From the NCBI GenBank assembly GCA_050283925.1, contig JBNOAI010000007.1:248001-312000 (forward strand): a stretch of DNA of 64,000 bases, written 5' to 3'. A program made the position numbers and the translations under genes. Source of the DNA: ZC4RG25 sp023428365 (GTDB lineage Bacteria; Pseudomonadota; Alphaproteobacteria; Rhizobiales; Hyphomicrobiaceae). Under the pieces are notes generated by a model that worked only from the letters and a program-made list of their open reading frames with translations, was not told the DNA's origin and searched no databases. This document shows, piece after piece, positions 17,163 through 25,488 of the stretch; position 1 is the first letter of the stretch, and every line of letters starts with the position of its first letter.

Positions 17163-18206
17163 ATGCCAGCGCAACGGATCATAGCGCTCGATGCGATGGG
17201 CGGTGACGACGGCCCGGATGTTGTCGTGCCTGGCGCGGCGCTGGCTTTGGTTCGCCACCCCAACGTCGAGTTTCAGTTCTTCGGAGACGAGGCCGTAGTT
17301 GCGCCCGTCCTCGCCCAGCATCCTAAACTCGCCGCCAAGTCGAAACTTATCCACACCTCTATCGTCGTGAAGTCCGAAGACAAACCGAGCCAAGCGCTGC
17401 GTCGCGGCAAAGGCTCGAGCATGTGGCTTGCCTTGGAGGCGGTGCAGAAGGGCGAGGCCGATTGCGCCGTCTCGGCGGGCAATACCGGCGCGCTGATGGC
17501 CATGGCTAAGCTGGTGCTCAGGCCAATGGTGGGCATCGAAAGGCCTGCCATTGCGGCCTTATGGCCGACCGTGAAGTCCGAGTGCATCGTGCTGGATGTC
17601 GGCGCCAATATTGGTGCGTCAGCGCGGCAGCTCTGCGATTACGCGCTGATGGGCGCGGCCATGTCGCGCGCCTTGTTTCATATCGAACGCCCGACGGTCG
17701 GGTTGCTGAATGTCGGGGTCGAGGAGATCAAGGGTGCCGAGGAAGTCAGGCAAGCGCATGCCTGGCTGAAGGAAACTCAAGGATTGCCAATAGATTATCG
17801 CGGATTTGTCGAAGGCAATCAGATCGGCCAGGGTGTGGTCGATGTGGTGGTCGTCGAAGGTTTCGCGGGTAATATTGCCCTGAAGACGGCCGAAGGCACA
17901 GCTCGTCAGATCGGTCAGTATCTGAAGGCGGCCATGACCCGGACGCTGCTATCGCGAATGGGCGCGCTACTGGCGCGCGGCGGGTTTGCCGTTCTTAAGG
18001 AAAAGATGGACCCGCGTAAGGTAAACGGCGGGACTTTCCTGGGTTTAAACGGCATTGCGATCAAGAGCCACGGGGGCACGGACGCTCTCGGCTTTGCGAG
18101 CGCCATCGATCTCGGCTACGACATGGCAGAGAGCATGCTCGTGTCTCGCCTGAGCACGGACCTGCAGTCCTTGCACGATAAGCTTGAAGCTGTCGTTGGA
18201 CACTAA
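17163..18206 (+). CDS. plsX: phosphate acyltransferase PlsX
   Basis: A 347-residue enzyme making acyl-phosphate from acyl-ACP for phospholipid synthesis; it is peripheral to the membrane. Motifs include IALDAMGGDDGPDVVVPGA at the N-terminus, SAGNTGALMAMA, RPAIAALWPT, VLDVGANIGASARQL, GLLNVGVEEIKGAE and GFVEGNQIGQGVVDVVVVEGF. Length is normal. It is 100 bp upstream of fabH, the classical plsX-fabH order. Confidence 0.95.
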   Translation: MPAQRIIALDAMGGDDGPDVVVPGAALALVRHPNVEFQFFGDEAVVAPVLAQHPKLAAKSKLIHTSIVVKSEDKPSQALRRGKGSSMWLALEAVQKGEADCAVSAGNTGALMAMAKLVLRPMVGIERPAIAALWPTVKSECIVLDVGANIGASARQLCDYALMGAAMSRALFHIERPTVGLLNVGVEEIKGAEEVRQAHAWLKETQGLPIDYRGFVEGNQIGQGVVDVVVVEGFAGNIALKTAEGTARQIGQYLKAAMTRTLLSRMGALLARGGFAVLKEKMDPRKVNGGTFLGLNGIAIKSHGGTDALGFASAIDLGYDMAESMLVSRLSTDLQSLHDKLEAVVGH

Positions 18207-18306
18207 CGTAGTATTCCGCTTCCAGCGCCAAGACTGGCTCGGAAGCTGATCTCCCTGCGCGCAGGCAGAAAGCCCGTCGCAGCTGTAATGAGAGTAGGGG
18301 GAAGAT

Positions 18307-19284
18307 TTGGCTGTCATTCGCTCTGTCATCCGCGGCGTTGGTGCATACTTGCCCAAGCGCGTGCTGACCAATGCCGAACTTTCCGAGATGGTCGATACCA
18401 GCGACGATTGGATTCGCGAGCGCACCGGCATTCGTTCGCGCCATATCGCGGCTGAAGGGGAGTTGACCTCGGATCTCGGCATCGCTGCCGCCAAGCAGGC
18501 GCTGGTTCGGGCCAACATCGATCCCGTTGAGATTGATCTCGTCATATGCGCCACCGCTACGCCGGACCGGACATTCCCGTCCACGGCGACGCGCATCCAG
18601 GCTGCCCTTGGCATCAGCAAGGGCGCGGCATTTGATGTCCAGGCCGTCTGTTCCGGCTTTGTGTATGCAATGTCGACAGCCGATGCATTCCTGAAAACCG
18701 GCCAGTTCAAGCGGGCTCTGGTGATCGGCGCGGAAACCTTCTCCCGCATTCTGGACTGGTCTGATCGCACGACGTGCGTTCTGTTCGGCGACGGCGCCGG
18801 CGCGGTTGTTCTGGAAGCCCAGCCCCAACACGGGAACCGCGACGATCGCGGTATTCTAGCCACCCGCATTCGTTCGGACGGCCGCTTCGAAGAGCTTCTC
18901 TACGTCGATGGTGGACCGGGCTCGACGCAAACAACCGGCCATCTGCGCATGAACGGGCGGGAAGTTTTCCGCCATGCTGTGCAGAAGATCTCCGGCGTCA
19001 TCGAAGAAACGCTGGTGATGACCGGCTACGCGGCAGACGAAATCGATCTGTTCGTTCCGCATCAGGCGAATGCGCGAATCCTGGATGGAATCGCGAAGAA
19101 GCTCGGCGTCGCGCCCGAAAAGATCGTGGTTACGCTGGGTCAGCACGGCAATACGTCGGCTGCATCAATCCCTCTCGCGCTCAATCAGGCCTACGAGCAG
19201 CATAAACTCAAGGAGGGAAGCCTGGTGCTGATGGAGGCCATGGGCGGCGGCTTTACCTGGGGTGCGGTGCTGGCGCGCTGGTAG
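18307..19284 (+). CDS. fabH: beta-ketoacyl-ACP synthase III
   Basis: A 325-residue condensing enzyme that starts fatty-acid synthesis from acetyl-CoA and malonyl-ACP. The catalytic triad is visible: Cys115 (AVCSGFVYA), His252 (PHQANARI) and Asn282 (GNTSAAS). The start is TTG 18307 behind GTAGGGGGA; no ATG or GTG gives a better N-terminus. A 178-bp gap leads to ihfA. Confidence 0.95.
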   Translation: MAVIRSVIRGVGAYLPKRVLTNAELSEMVDTSDDWIRERTGIRSRHIAAEGELTSDLGIAAAKQALVRANIDPVEIDLVICATATPDRTFPSTATRIQAALGISKGAAFDVQAVCSGFVYAMSTADAFLKTGQFKRALVIGAETFSRILDWSDRTTCVLFGDGAGAVVLEAQPQHGNRDDRGILATRIRSDGRFEELLYVDGGPGSTQTTGHLRMNGREVFRHAVQKISGVIEETLVMTGYAADEIDLFVPHQANARILDGIAKKLGVAPEKIVVTLGQHGNTSAASIPLALNQAYEQHKLKEGSLVLMEAMGGGFTWGAVLARW

Positions 19285-19462
19285 GCTGTCTGCACCACCA
19301 AGGCGCCGGTTCACGGCCGATGGTGTTACGCATCGGCAACGTTCATGCGTGTACGCCTTGAAAATATTCATTCAAAATCAGCCGCTTGCAGAAGTAGCGG
19401 ATTGACCACTTGAACTCGTGCCGATAGCATCCCTACCGGGAAGGGTAAGGGGAGGCTTTGAC

Positions 19463-19780
19463 ATGGGTGGCAAGACATTGACCCGTGCGGATTTGGCGGA
19501 GGCGGTCGTTCTCAAAGTCGGACTGCCGCGCAACGAATCGCAGGAACTTGTCGAGCTGGTGCTCGATGAGATCGCGTCGAGTTTGGCGCGGGGAGATTCG
19601 GTTAAGCTGTCGTCGTTCGGATCTTTCGGAATTCGTCAGAAAGGTCAGCGCGTCGGCCGCAATCCGAAGACTGGCAAGGAAGTTCCGATCACGCCGCGCA
19701 AAGTGCTGGTGTTCCGTCCGAGCAACATCATGAAGGACCGCATTAACGCTGGTCACACGCGGCGCAAAGCAGCGGAATAA
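19463..19780 (+). CDS. ihfA: integration host factor subunit alpha
   Basis: A 105-residue HU/IHF-family DNA-bending protein. Recognised by TLTRADLAEAV, LVLDEIASSLARGDSVKLSSFGSF and the beta-arm region RVGRNPKTGKEVPITPRKVLVFRPS. The ATG at 19463 follows AAGGGGAGG. IHF partners with IhfB in recombination, replication and promoter architecture. Its position between fabH and a MerR gene matches other Rhizobiales. Confidence 0.94.
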   Translation: MGGKTLTRADLAEAVVLKVGLPRNESQELVELVLDEIASSLARGDSVKLSSFGSFGIRQKGQRVGRNPKTGKEVPITPRKVLVFRPSNIMKDRINAGHTRRKAAE

Positions 19781-19835
19781 AGATGAGCGACGTATCCGCG
19801 TTGGTTAAGACGCGGATCTGAGGAGGCGAGCCACT

Positions 19836-20321
19836 GTGAGCAAGTCAGCCGAAGCCTTCCGCACCATCAGCGAGGTCGCGGAAGAGCTGGATGTCCCCAA
19901 GCACGTGCTTCGCTTCTGGGAACAGAAGTTCCCACAGATCAAGCCGATGAAGCGTGGCGGCGGTCGTCGCTACTATCGGCCGGAAGATCTCGAGCTGCTG
20001 CGGGGAATTCGGCATCTGCTCCACCGCGAAGGTTACACCATCCGCGGTGTGCAGAAGATTCTGCGGACGCAGGGCGTGGACGGTGTCAAGCGTTCCTGGC
20101 TGGATGGAAGTCCGAGCCAAAAGCTGCTGACGAAAGAAGTGGCTCCGCCAGCAGCCAGCAAGCGTTCGCGCGCCAAGGCACGCCCTGAGCCTGCGGTTGT
20201 TGTGCCATTGCCTGCAGATGTGCGCGCCACTCTCAAAAAAGCGCTTGCTGAGCTGGAAGCTTGTCGCAAGCTGCTTGTTGCGACCGAGCAGGCAGGTGCG
20301 AGCGCACGCGCCCGGAAATGA
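19836..20321 (+). CDS. MerR-family transcriptional regulator
   Basis: A 161-residue regulator with an N-terminal MerR helix-turn-helix (about residues 7-75: FRTISEVAEELDVPKHVLRFWEQKFPQIKP read in two parts, then RRYYRPEDLELLRGIRHLLH). A Lys/Ala-rich linker and a short C-terminal helix follow. No metal-binding Cys are seen, so the effector is unknown. The GTG start lies behind GAGGAGGCGAG. The stop overlaps the phosphopantetheinyl transferase start by 4 bp (ATGA). Confidence 0.88.
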   Translation: MSKSAEAFRTISEVAEELDVPKHVLRFWEQKFPQIKPMKRGGGRRYYRPEDLELLRGIRHLLHREGYTIRGVQKILRTQGVDGVKRSWLDGSPSQKLLTKEVAPPAASKRSRAKARPEPAVVVPLPADVRATLKKALAELEACRKLLVATEQAGASARARK

Positions 20322-21079
20322 GCCGCAGCGAGCCGCTGCTGGATGTCTGGCTCGTTGATCTTCACCGTTGCGCGTCGGCGCTTCATGCCCTTGAGTTGGC
20401 TTCACCGCGCTTGAGCGACGATGAGAACGTGCGAGCTCAGACGAAAGGCGACGACGGCGGAAATTGGAGAGCGCAACGTATCGCGTTGCGCATTCTGCTT
20501 GAGCGCTATGTTGGACCGGAGGTGCGGGGCAAGGCATTCGCCACCGGAGCCAAAGGTAAGCCGCAGTTAGCTGGATCATCGGACATTCACTTCAGCGTAT
20601 CCGACTGTGGGCCCTTTGCTCTTTTGGCGATAGCCCGCGGCGGTGCTATCGGCGTCGATATTGAACGCCCCCGCGCGCTGCGACTCTCCAATGCTCGTCG
20701 TACTGCGATCGTTACTGCGGCTGGCGTTGTGCAATCGGGCAACTGGCCAAGCGGCGTTCGTGGCGATGCTGATGATGACACAACGGTTTTGCAAGCATGG
20801 GTGCGCCTTGAGGCATGGGCCAAGGCGCGGAGCACCGGCATCGGCGCGTTACTATCCGATCTGGGGATCTGGGGATCGGCATGCGCCACCACCACGGGGA
20901 TTTCTCCGGGTGCCCGAGCGATGGAAATCCTTCGGCTAGAAAGGACAGAGATCACGGACTTAGCACTGCCGCACCGTCTTCAAGGAGCCTTGGCCTGCGC
21001 ATTGTCACACGGCCCGATCGACGTCCGCGATTTTCCGGCCGAAATGGAAGCTCTGACGGCGCTTGAGAAGTCTGTTTAA
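20318..21079 (+). CDS. 4'-phosphopantetheinyl transferase superfamily protein (Sfp-like)
   Basis: A 253-residue Sfp-type transferase that would load the phosphopantetheine arm of CoA on carrier proteins. Seen motifs are KGKPQL...HFSVSDC (N-terminal half), IGVDIERPRAL (Mg-binding Asp/Glu), and WVRLEAWAKARSTGI, a variant of the WxxKEAxxK motif where the first Lys is Arg. The C-terminal ~70 residues are less conserved. The target carrier protein is not in this window. It ends 6 bp before the left tRNA repeat at 21086, so its terminus marks the left border of the putative island. Confidence 0.8.
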   Translation: MSRSEPLLDVWLVDLHRCASALHALELASPRLSDDENVRAQTKGDDGGNWRAQRIALRILLERYVGPEVRGKAFATGAKGKPQLAGSSDIHFSVSDCGPFALLAIARGGAIGVDIERPRALRLSNARRTAIVTAAGVVQSGNWPSGVRGDADDDTTVLQAWVRLEAWAKARSTGIGALLSDLGIWGSACATTTGISPGARAMEILRLERTEITDLALPHRLQGALACALSHGPIDVRDFPAEMEALTALEKSV

Positions 21080-21085
21080 TCTAAA

Positions 21086-21125
21086 TGGAGCGGGCGATCG
21101 GGATCGAACCGACGATATTTAGCTT
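21086..21125 (-). repeat. left attachment-site-like repeat: 3' fragment of tRNA-Gly(CCC)
   Basis: Bases 21086-21115 are identical to 33906-33935 (the CCA end, acceptor 3' strand and T-arm of the intact tRNA-Gly), and similarity continues to 21125 with two transitions. Upstream of that the sequence no longer folds as a tRNA: the 5' acceptor strand would read GCGACCG, which does not pair with CGCCCGC. It is therefore a tRNA remnant, not a functional gene. Confidence 0.8.
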
Positions 21126-21253
21126 TTATAGGTTAGACCACCTCGGTCGCTGACACAGGGACGCGCCGTGCGATACCGCGCCGTGCAATACGCGCATCAA
21201 CCTGCGGTAATTAACTAATTGCCTCCCCAAAATTGATCAAGCCAAGAGATCCA

Positions 21254-21293
21254 AATAGGTATTTCCAACGCGCAAAAACGCGAAATATCTATT
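21254..21293. promoter_or_regulatory. 12-bp-arm inverted repeat upstream of the LuxR-type regulator
   Basis: AATAGGTATTTC (21254-21265) and GAAATATCTATT (21282-21293) pair over all 12 positions with one G-T wobble, around a 16-bp spacer that itself contains CGCG...CGCG. It is in an AT-rich stretch 57 bp before the GTG start at 21351. It may be an operator or promoter-overlapping site; the binding protein is unknown. Confidence 0.5.
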
Positions 21294-21350
21294 CTCATCT
21301 TCTTCCGAATAGGCGCCTCCGGTTTTCTTTTCTTTCTCACGGAGATTTTT

Positions 21351-22037
21351 GTGTTGTCATCAAATCACCGACGGCCAAGCGTTATTGTGCTTGATACCAT
21401 GGTATTTCGGCGCGCAGCATTTCTTCATTTCCTACATGGTTGGGCAGAGGCACATCGCTTCGAATTGGTTGAACTTTCAGCAATCGGCGCTGACACCGAT
21501 ACGGACATTGATTGCAGGATGATTCTGGTCGTGCTCGGCGGATCGCGGGTCGCAGCCAGTTCAGCGCTAAATGCAATTCAAAGTGAACCGCAGTTCAAAA
21601 ATGCGCCATCGGTCGTGGTTTCCGATCTCGTACAGGTGGATGAGGTGATCGGCGCTCTGAGACTGGGAGCACGCGGTTATCTTCCGACCTCCATGGACCC
21701 GAATGTCGCCCTCGCGGCGATGACCTATATATTGGAGGGTGGAGAAGTTTTCCCGTCGGCGACTTTTCTCGCCGCAAGCTGTGAGCAACAGGAACATGCG
21801 TATCCGGATTGCTCTCCGCTGCATTTCCACACCGAGGATCAGGCGCGCGCCATGTTTCTCACGGCGAGACAACAACAGGTTGCTGAGCTGCTCAGGCGTG
21901 GCCTACCGAACAAATTGATCGCACGCCAACTCGACATGGCTGAGGCCACCGTCAAAGTTCACGTTCGCCAGATTATGCACAAGCTCGGAGTCACAAATCG
22001 AACCCAGGCCGCGCTCTGCGCATTGGCTGGGCAATAA
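21351..22037 (+). CDS. LuxR/NarL-type response-regulator-like transcription factor with atypical receiver
   Basis: A 228-residue protein. The N-terminal ~125 residues resemble a receiver fold (PSVIVLDTMVFRRAAFLHFL; VSDLVQVDEVIGALRLGARGYLPTS), but the strand that normally carries the phospho-acceptor Asp reads MILVVLGGSRVA, so no phosphorylatable Asp is evident. The C-terminal 65 residues are a clear GerE helix-turn-helix (LTARQQQVAELLRRGLPNKLIARQLDMAEATVKVHV in two parts). It is likely the local regulator of the polysaccharide genes, acting by a phosphorylation-independent route. GTG start with GGAG 6 bp upstream. It is convergent with the ExoF-like gene. Confidence 0.8.
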   Translation: MLSSNHRRPSVIVLDTMVFRRAAFLHFLHGWAEAHRFELVELSAIGADTDTDIDCRMILVVLGGSRVAASSALNAIQSEPQFKNAPSVVVSDLVQVDEVIGALRLGARGYLPTSMDPNVALAAMTYILEGGEVFPSATFLAASCEQQEHAYPDCSPLHFHTEDQARAMFLTARQQQVAELLRRGLPNKLIARQLDMAEATVKVHVRQIMHKLGVTNRTQAALCALAGQ

Positions 22038-22063
22038 TTAGCGAGGGAACAGGCACGCCGTTT

Positions 22064-23308
22064 TCATTCGCTCGGCACCGCCATCGCCTCGGGACGAATG
22101 ACAATATCAAGCACGTCACCGGGTTGAACTTCGGCATCTTCGGTAGCTGGTATCTGCACGCGTTCTTGTGCTTTTTTGCGGTGGATGATTACTTCCAGAC
22201 CCTGGCCGCTTCGTTGCAACTGCGCCTTGACGGCGCCGGTGTAGAGCAACTTCTCACTCGTGGCGCGAATTTGGGCGCGTACCTTTTCCAGTTCCACGGC
22301 GCCTTCTTGCAGCTCGCGCACCAGCCGCTGCCGGTGGTCAGCGACCAGATGGTCCAGTTGCCGGGTAACGTCTTCGCGGTCCTTACGCGCCTGGATTAAC
22401 CGGGCCATGAGATCGACCTCCTGGATTTTCAAGATCGCTAAAGCACGGTTTTCTTCATTGAGACGCGCGTTGGCCGAGAAGCCTTTGGCGTGAACCGCAT
22501 TAGCAAGCGCACTGGCAGCGACCTGCTGATCAAGGCTGCCCTTCTGTTGTTGAATTGCTTCTTCCAGCATGGCGACAGCGCCGTCCGCGGTGGTGGCAGC
22601 ACGTTGAAAAGATTCTTTCTGCGCATTGATTTTCTCAAGCCGGAGCTTCAAATCGCGCGTCTCCAGATCGCTGATTTGCGCAATTAGAGGGGGCGGCACG
22701 GGCGCGTCCTTGAGCATGTCGAGCACGACTTCGCTACTGCCCTGCATCTCCGCCTTCAGACTGGCGATGCGGGCCTGCCGCTTGACCAGTTCCGCCCACA
22801 GCGATTCATGCTGTCCACGCAGATCCGACATCGCCAGCAGCGGGTGCTCGGTGCGGAACCGCAAGGCGTCATAGCCACCCGCCAGCGCAACGGCATGGCG
22901 GACAGTGAGACCGGGTCGATAGGGATACGCACCCGGTTTCGACACGTCGCCACTGATGTAGAAGGGTCGATGCTCCACGAGCTCGATGGTGAGATCGGGA
23001 TTACGCACCACACCACTGGTGACGAGCTGCTGCACCATCTTTTTGCGGAGATCAGGGAGGGACAGGCCGGCCGCGCGCAACTCGCCGAGGAACGGTACCG
23101 ACACATCGCCATCGACGTTGACGGTCACGCGGCGTTTGAAATCGGCCGCGCCGAAAAGGGAAAGCTCCAGTACGTCGCCACTGTCGAGGATATATTGCGC
23201 GCGCGCCTGCTGCGGCAGGAGCGAAACCACGATGATCAGAAGGTAGGTGATCCGTCGAAGCCCTGTTGAGGGAGCGACCAAACTAGTTAAGCGCAATATC
23301 CCTGTCAT
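22064..23308 (-). CDS. polysaccharide export protein, ExoF-like (Wza/SLBB family)
   Basis: A 414-residue exported protein. A hydrophobic signal (ITYLLIIVVSLLPQQARA) is followed by the polysaccharide-export domain (YILDSGDVLELSLFG ... VNVDGDVSVPFLGELRAAG) and an SLBB-like segment (FYISGDVSKPGAYPYRPGLTVRHAVALAGG, in two parts). A long coiled-coil region spans about 165-345, and a C-terminal beta segment ends QPGDVLDIVIRPEA. Length and coiled coil suit rhizobial ExoF (OPX/auxiliary type) better than Wza. It would act in the periplasm/outer membrane in polymer secretion. The ATG at 23308 overlaps the stop of the flippase-GH16 gene (ATGA); it is last in the operon. Confidence 0.82.
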   Translation of the reverse strand: MTGILRLTSLVAPSTGLRRITYLLIIVVSLLPQQARAQYILDSGDVLELSLFGAADFKRRVTVNVDGDVSVPFLGELRAAGLSLPDLRKKMVQQLVTSGVVRNPDLTIELVEHRPFYISGDVSKPGAYPYRPGLTVRHAVALAGGYDALRFRTEHPLLAMSDLRGQHESLWAELVKRQARIASLKAEMQGSSEVVLDMLKDAPVPPPLIAQISDLETRDLKLRLEKINAQKESFQRAATTADGAVAMLEEAIQQQKGSLDQQVAASALANAVHAKGFSANARLNEENRALAILKIQEVDLMARLIQARKDREDVTRQLDHLVADHRQRLVRELQEGAVELEKVRAQIRATSEKLLYTGAVKAQLQRSGQGLEVIIHRKKAQERVQIPATEDAEVQPGDVLDIVIRPEAMAVPSE

Positions 23309-25488
23309 TTTGGCTCGTCCATTGTTTGCGGGCGATAGGCCCTGATCCAGTCGATGGCGAACTCGCCAGGGAAGGAGGTGCTGTCGTCGGGTGCGCCGGC
23401 CCAGCCGCCCATCGCAAGGTTGACGACCAGATACATCGGCTTGTGCATGTCGCTCGGGGTCGGCGCAGCGGCGATCCGCCGACCGTCGAAGTAGAAGATC
23501 ACCTCGCGGGCGTTCCATTCGGCTGCATAAACATGGAAGTCGGCCGCCAGATCGGGCGTGGTTATCCTAGTCTGCGCCTCGATATGACGACCATCCGCGC
23601 CGCCGTGCACGTTGGTGTAGAAAGCGTGCGTATCGTCACCGAGCATCTCCATCACGTCGATCTCAGGCGGCCAGCTGCGGTCCACGGGTATCAGCCAGAA
23701 TGCCGGCCAGAAGCCCTTCCCACGCGGCAGTCTCGCCCGCATCTCCACATAGCCGTAGGTCAGTGAGAAGCGGCGTACGCTGGTGAGCATGCCAGACGCG
23801 TAAGCGTAGTTCTCCGCCAGCGGACGGTCGGCAGCCGGAATGGGGCGCGCACGGATGGTGAGGATCCCGTTGTCAATGGTGAGCGGTGCGAGGCCCGAAA
23901 TCGCTGGGTGGTCGCGGCCAGGGCGCGGATCGACGTAGTACTGCAGCTCCTCCTCCTTGGAGCGGTCGCCCCAGGGATAGTGCGGCTCCCAAATGCCGTG
24001 ATCGCTGCCGTCCCAAAGCCGCAGGTTGTCGAAGGTATCCTCGAAGGCGAGTGGGTATCCGGCAGGTGGAAACGCGACGATCGGCGCGGCCGCATCGTAG
24101 GCAACCTCAGGCACCCCTGGCGCAGGGTCTGCAGCGCGCGCAACAGAAAAGACGCCGGCAACGAACACAGCCTGAAGCAAAACCAGCCTCAACATCGCCT
24201 TCAGGCTGAGGATGTGCAGGTGCCGGAGCAACAGGGCGATCCCGGCGATCAGCAGCAAACCGGCAACTGCGCACGCCCAAGCCTGTCCGGCGATACCCGC
24301 AATGCGATTGCCGACGATCATCGCAACGATCAGAGCAGCAAAAGCCGGCACAAACAGCCAAAGCGCGTCTGCGCCTGGACGTTCTGACAGCGGAATGATC
24401 ATCGGAATGACCCAGGCAGCCACTCCGAGAGGAATGCAGGACACGGCAAGGCCGGTGGTCGCTGAAACAGAACCTTCATAACCAGGAAATGCCAATCGGA
24501 TGCCCGCCGGCAGCAGAGGAATGGCGATAAGGACGCCGACGGTGAGGGCGAGGCCGAGGCGCATGGCCTCGCGTTCGATCAGGTTTGAAGCGCCGCCCGG
24601 TTCGGTCTGAGCGATGTGTGCAACGAGCTTCGGGTAGCGCACCTGAGAGATGGTTGCCAGCAAGCCCAACGCAGCCAAGGAGAGATTGGCACCGAACGCA
24701 AACAGCCCAAGATCGTGCGGTGAGGACAGTGCGGCTGAGATCCAGCGGTTGCTCGACATGTAAAGCAACCACAAGCCGTTGAAGGCGAACAGCGGCAGCG
24801 CCCTGCGCAACAGAGGAATGAGCGGCGTGGATGTCGACGGCCGCGTAAGGCCGTCGCGAGAAAGCAGCAGAGCCAAGCTGCCGTACCAGAACGCGAGCAC
24901 GGCAAAGCATCCAGTCACGCCGGCAATCAGCAACCCGGCCAAACGCGGCAGTGTCAGACCCGCATGTAGCACGAGCGCGGCGGTGGTGAATTCCCAGATA
25001 TGCGAGCCGGCCCTGTAGAGCACGACTGGTCCATTCGCGACCATGAACGCGGCACCACCGACGATGGCGAGCATGGTGTCGGCAAACGGCCACGCACTCA
25101 GGAAACTGATAACAGCCACGAGCGGCAAAGTGATCGCGAGCAGGACGGCGGCGATGATCCACCAAGCGCGGAGCATCTCGACGGCAAGCTCGTGACCGGT
25201 ACGCCCCTGTGCGGCAATCTCACGATCCGCGAGCTGGGAGAGGCCCAAGTCTGCCTTGCTGGTGTACAGGAACAGGCTCGAAAGCAGCGCGAAAGTGCCG
25301 AACGCAATGGGATCGAGCAGGCGCGGTGCGATCAGCATTGTTCCTACGCTCGCCACTTGGACGATCGGTGCGCCGATTGCATAGGCGAGCGGATTGCCAA
25401 GCCATTGCAATCTCGGCGCATGCCGCAGCTCCCTGCCTGGCAGCAGGCCGCGCAATCGAGACACGTCTGGTATAGGAGCGCCGCTCAT
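23305..25488 (-). CDS. oligosaccharide flippase fused to a GH16 glycoside hydrolase
   Basis: A 727-residue fusion. Residues about 30-450 are a polytopic MATE/Wzx-like flippase (LGNPLAYAIGAPIVQVAS, then about 12 hydrophobic segments). The last segment (LVLLQAVFVAGVFSVARAADP) resembles a signal-peptide end. Residues about 470-720 are a family 16 beta-glucanase domain like ExoK, with the catalytic motif EIDVME (Glu609, Asp611, Glu614) and WPAFWLIP, FYTNVHGG, MYLVVNLAMGGW. The topology would put the hydrolase in the periplasm, where it could trim the polymer as it is made. Start ATG 25488 has AAGGAG upstream. It overlaps both neighbours by 4 bp. Confidence 0.85.
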   Translation of the reverse strand: MSGAPIPDVSRLRGLLPGRELRHAPRLQWLGNPLAYAIGAPIVQVASVGTMLIAPRLLDPIAFGTFALLSSLFLYTSKADLGLSQLADREIAAQGRTGHELAVEMLRAWWIIAAVLLAITLPLVAVISFLSAWPFADTMLAIVGGAAFMVANGPVVLYRAGSHIWEFTTAALVLHAGLTLPRLAGLLIAGVTGCFAVLAFWYGSLALLLSRDGLTRPSTSTPLIPLLRRALPLFAFNGLWLLYMSSNRWISAALSSPHDLGLFAFGANLSLAALGLLATISQVRYPKLVAHIAQTEPGGASNLIEREAMRLGLALTVGVLIAIPLLPAGIRLAFPGYEGSVSATTGLAVSCIPLGVAAWVIPMIIPLSERPGADALWLFVPAFAALIVAMIVGNRIAGIAGQAWACAVAGLLLIAGIALLLRHLHILSLKAMLRLVLLQAVFVAGVFSVARAADPAPGVPEVAYDAAAPIVAFPPAGYPLAFEDTFDNLRLWDGSDHGIWEPHYPWGDRSKEEELQYYVDPRPGRDHPAISGLAPLTIDNGILTIRARPIPAADRPLAENYAYASGMLTSVRRFSLTYGYVEMRARLPRGKGFWPAFWLIPVDRSWPPEIDVMEMLGDDTHAFYTNVHGGADGRHIEAQTRITTPDLAADFHVYAAEWNAREVIFYFDGRRIAAAPTPSDMHKPMYLVVNLAMGGWAGAPDDSTSFPGEFAIDWIRAYRPQTMDEPK

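Noticed and set aside
21086..21150. Possible second functional tRNA-Gly
   Set aside because: Only the 3' half matches; the 5' strand does not pair and no anticodon stem forms.
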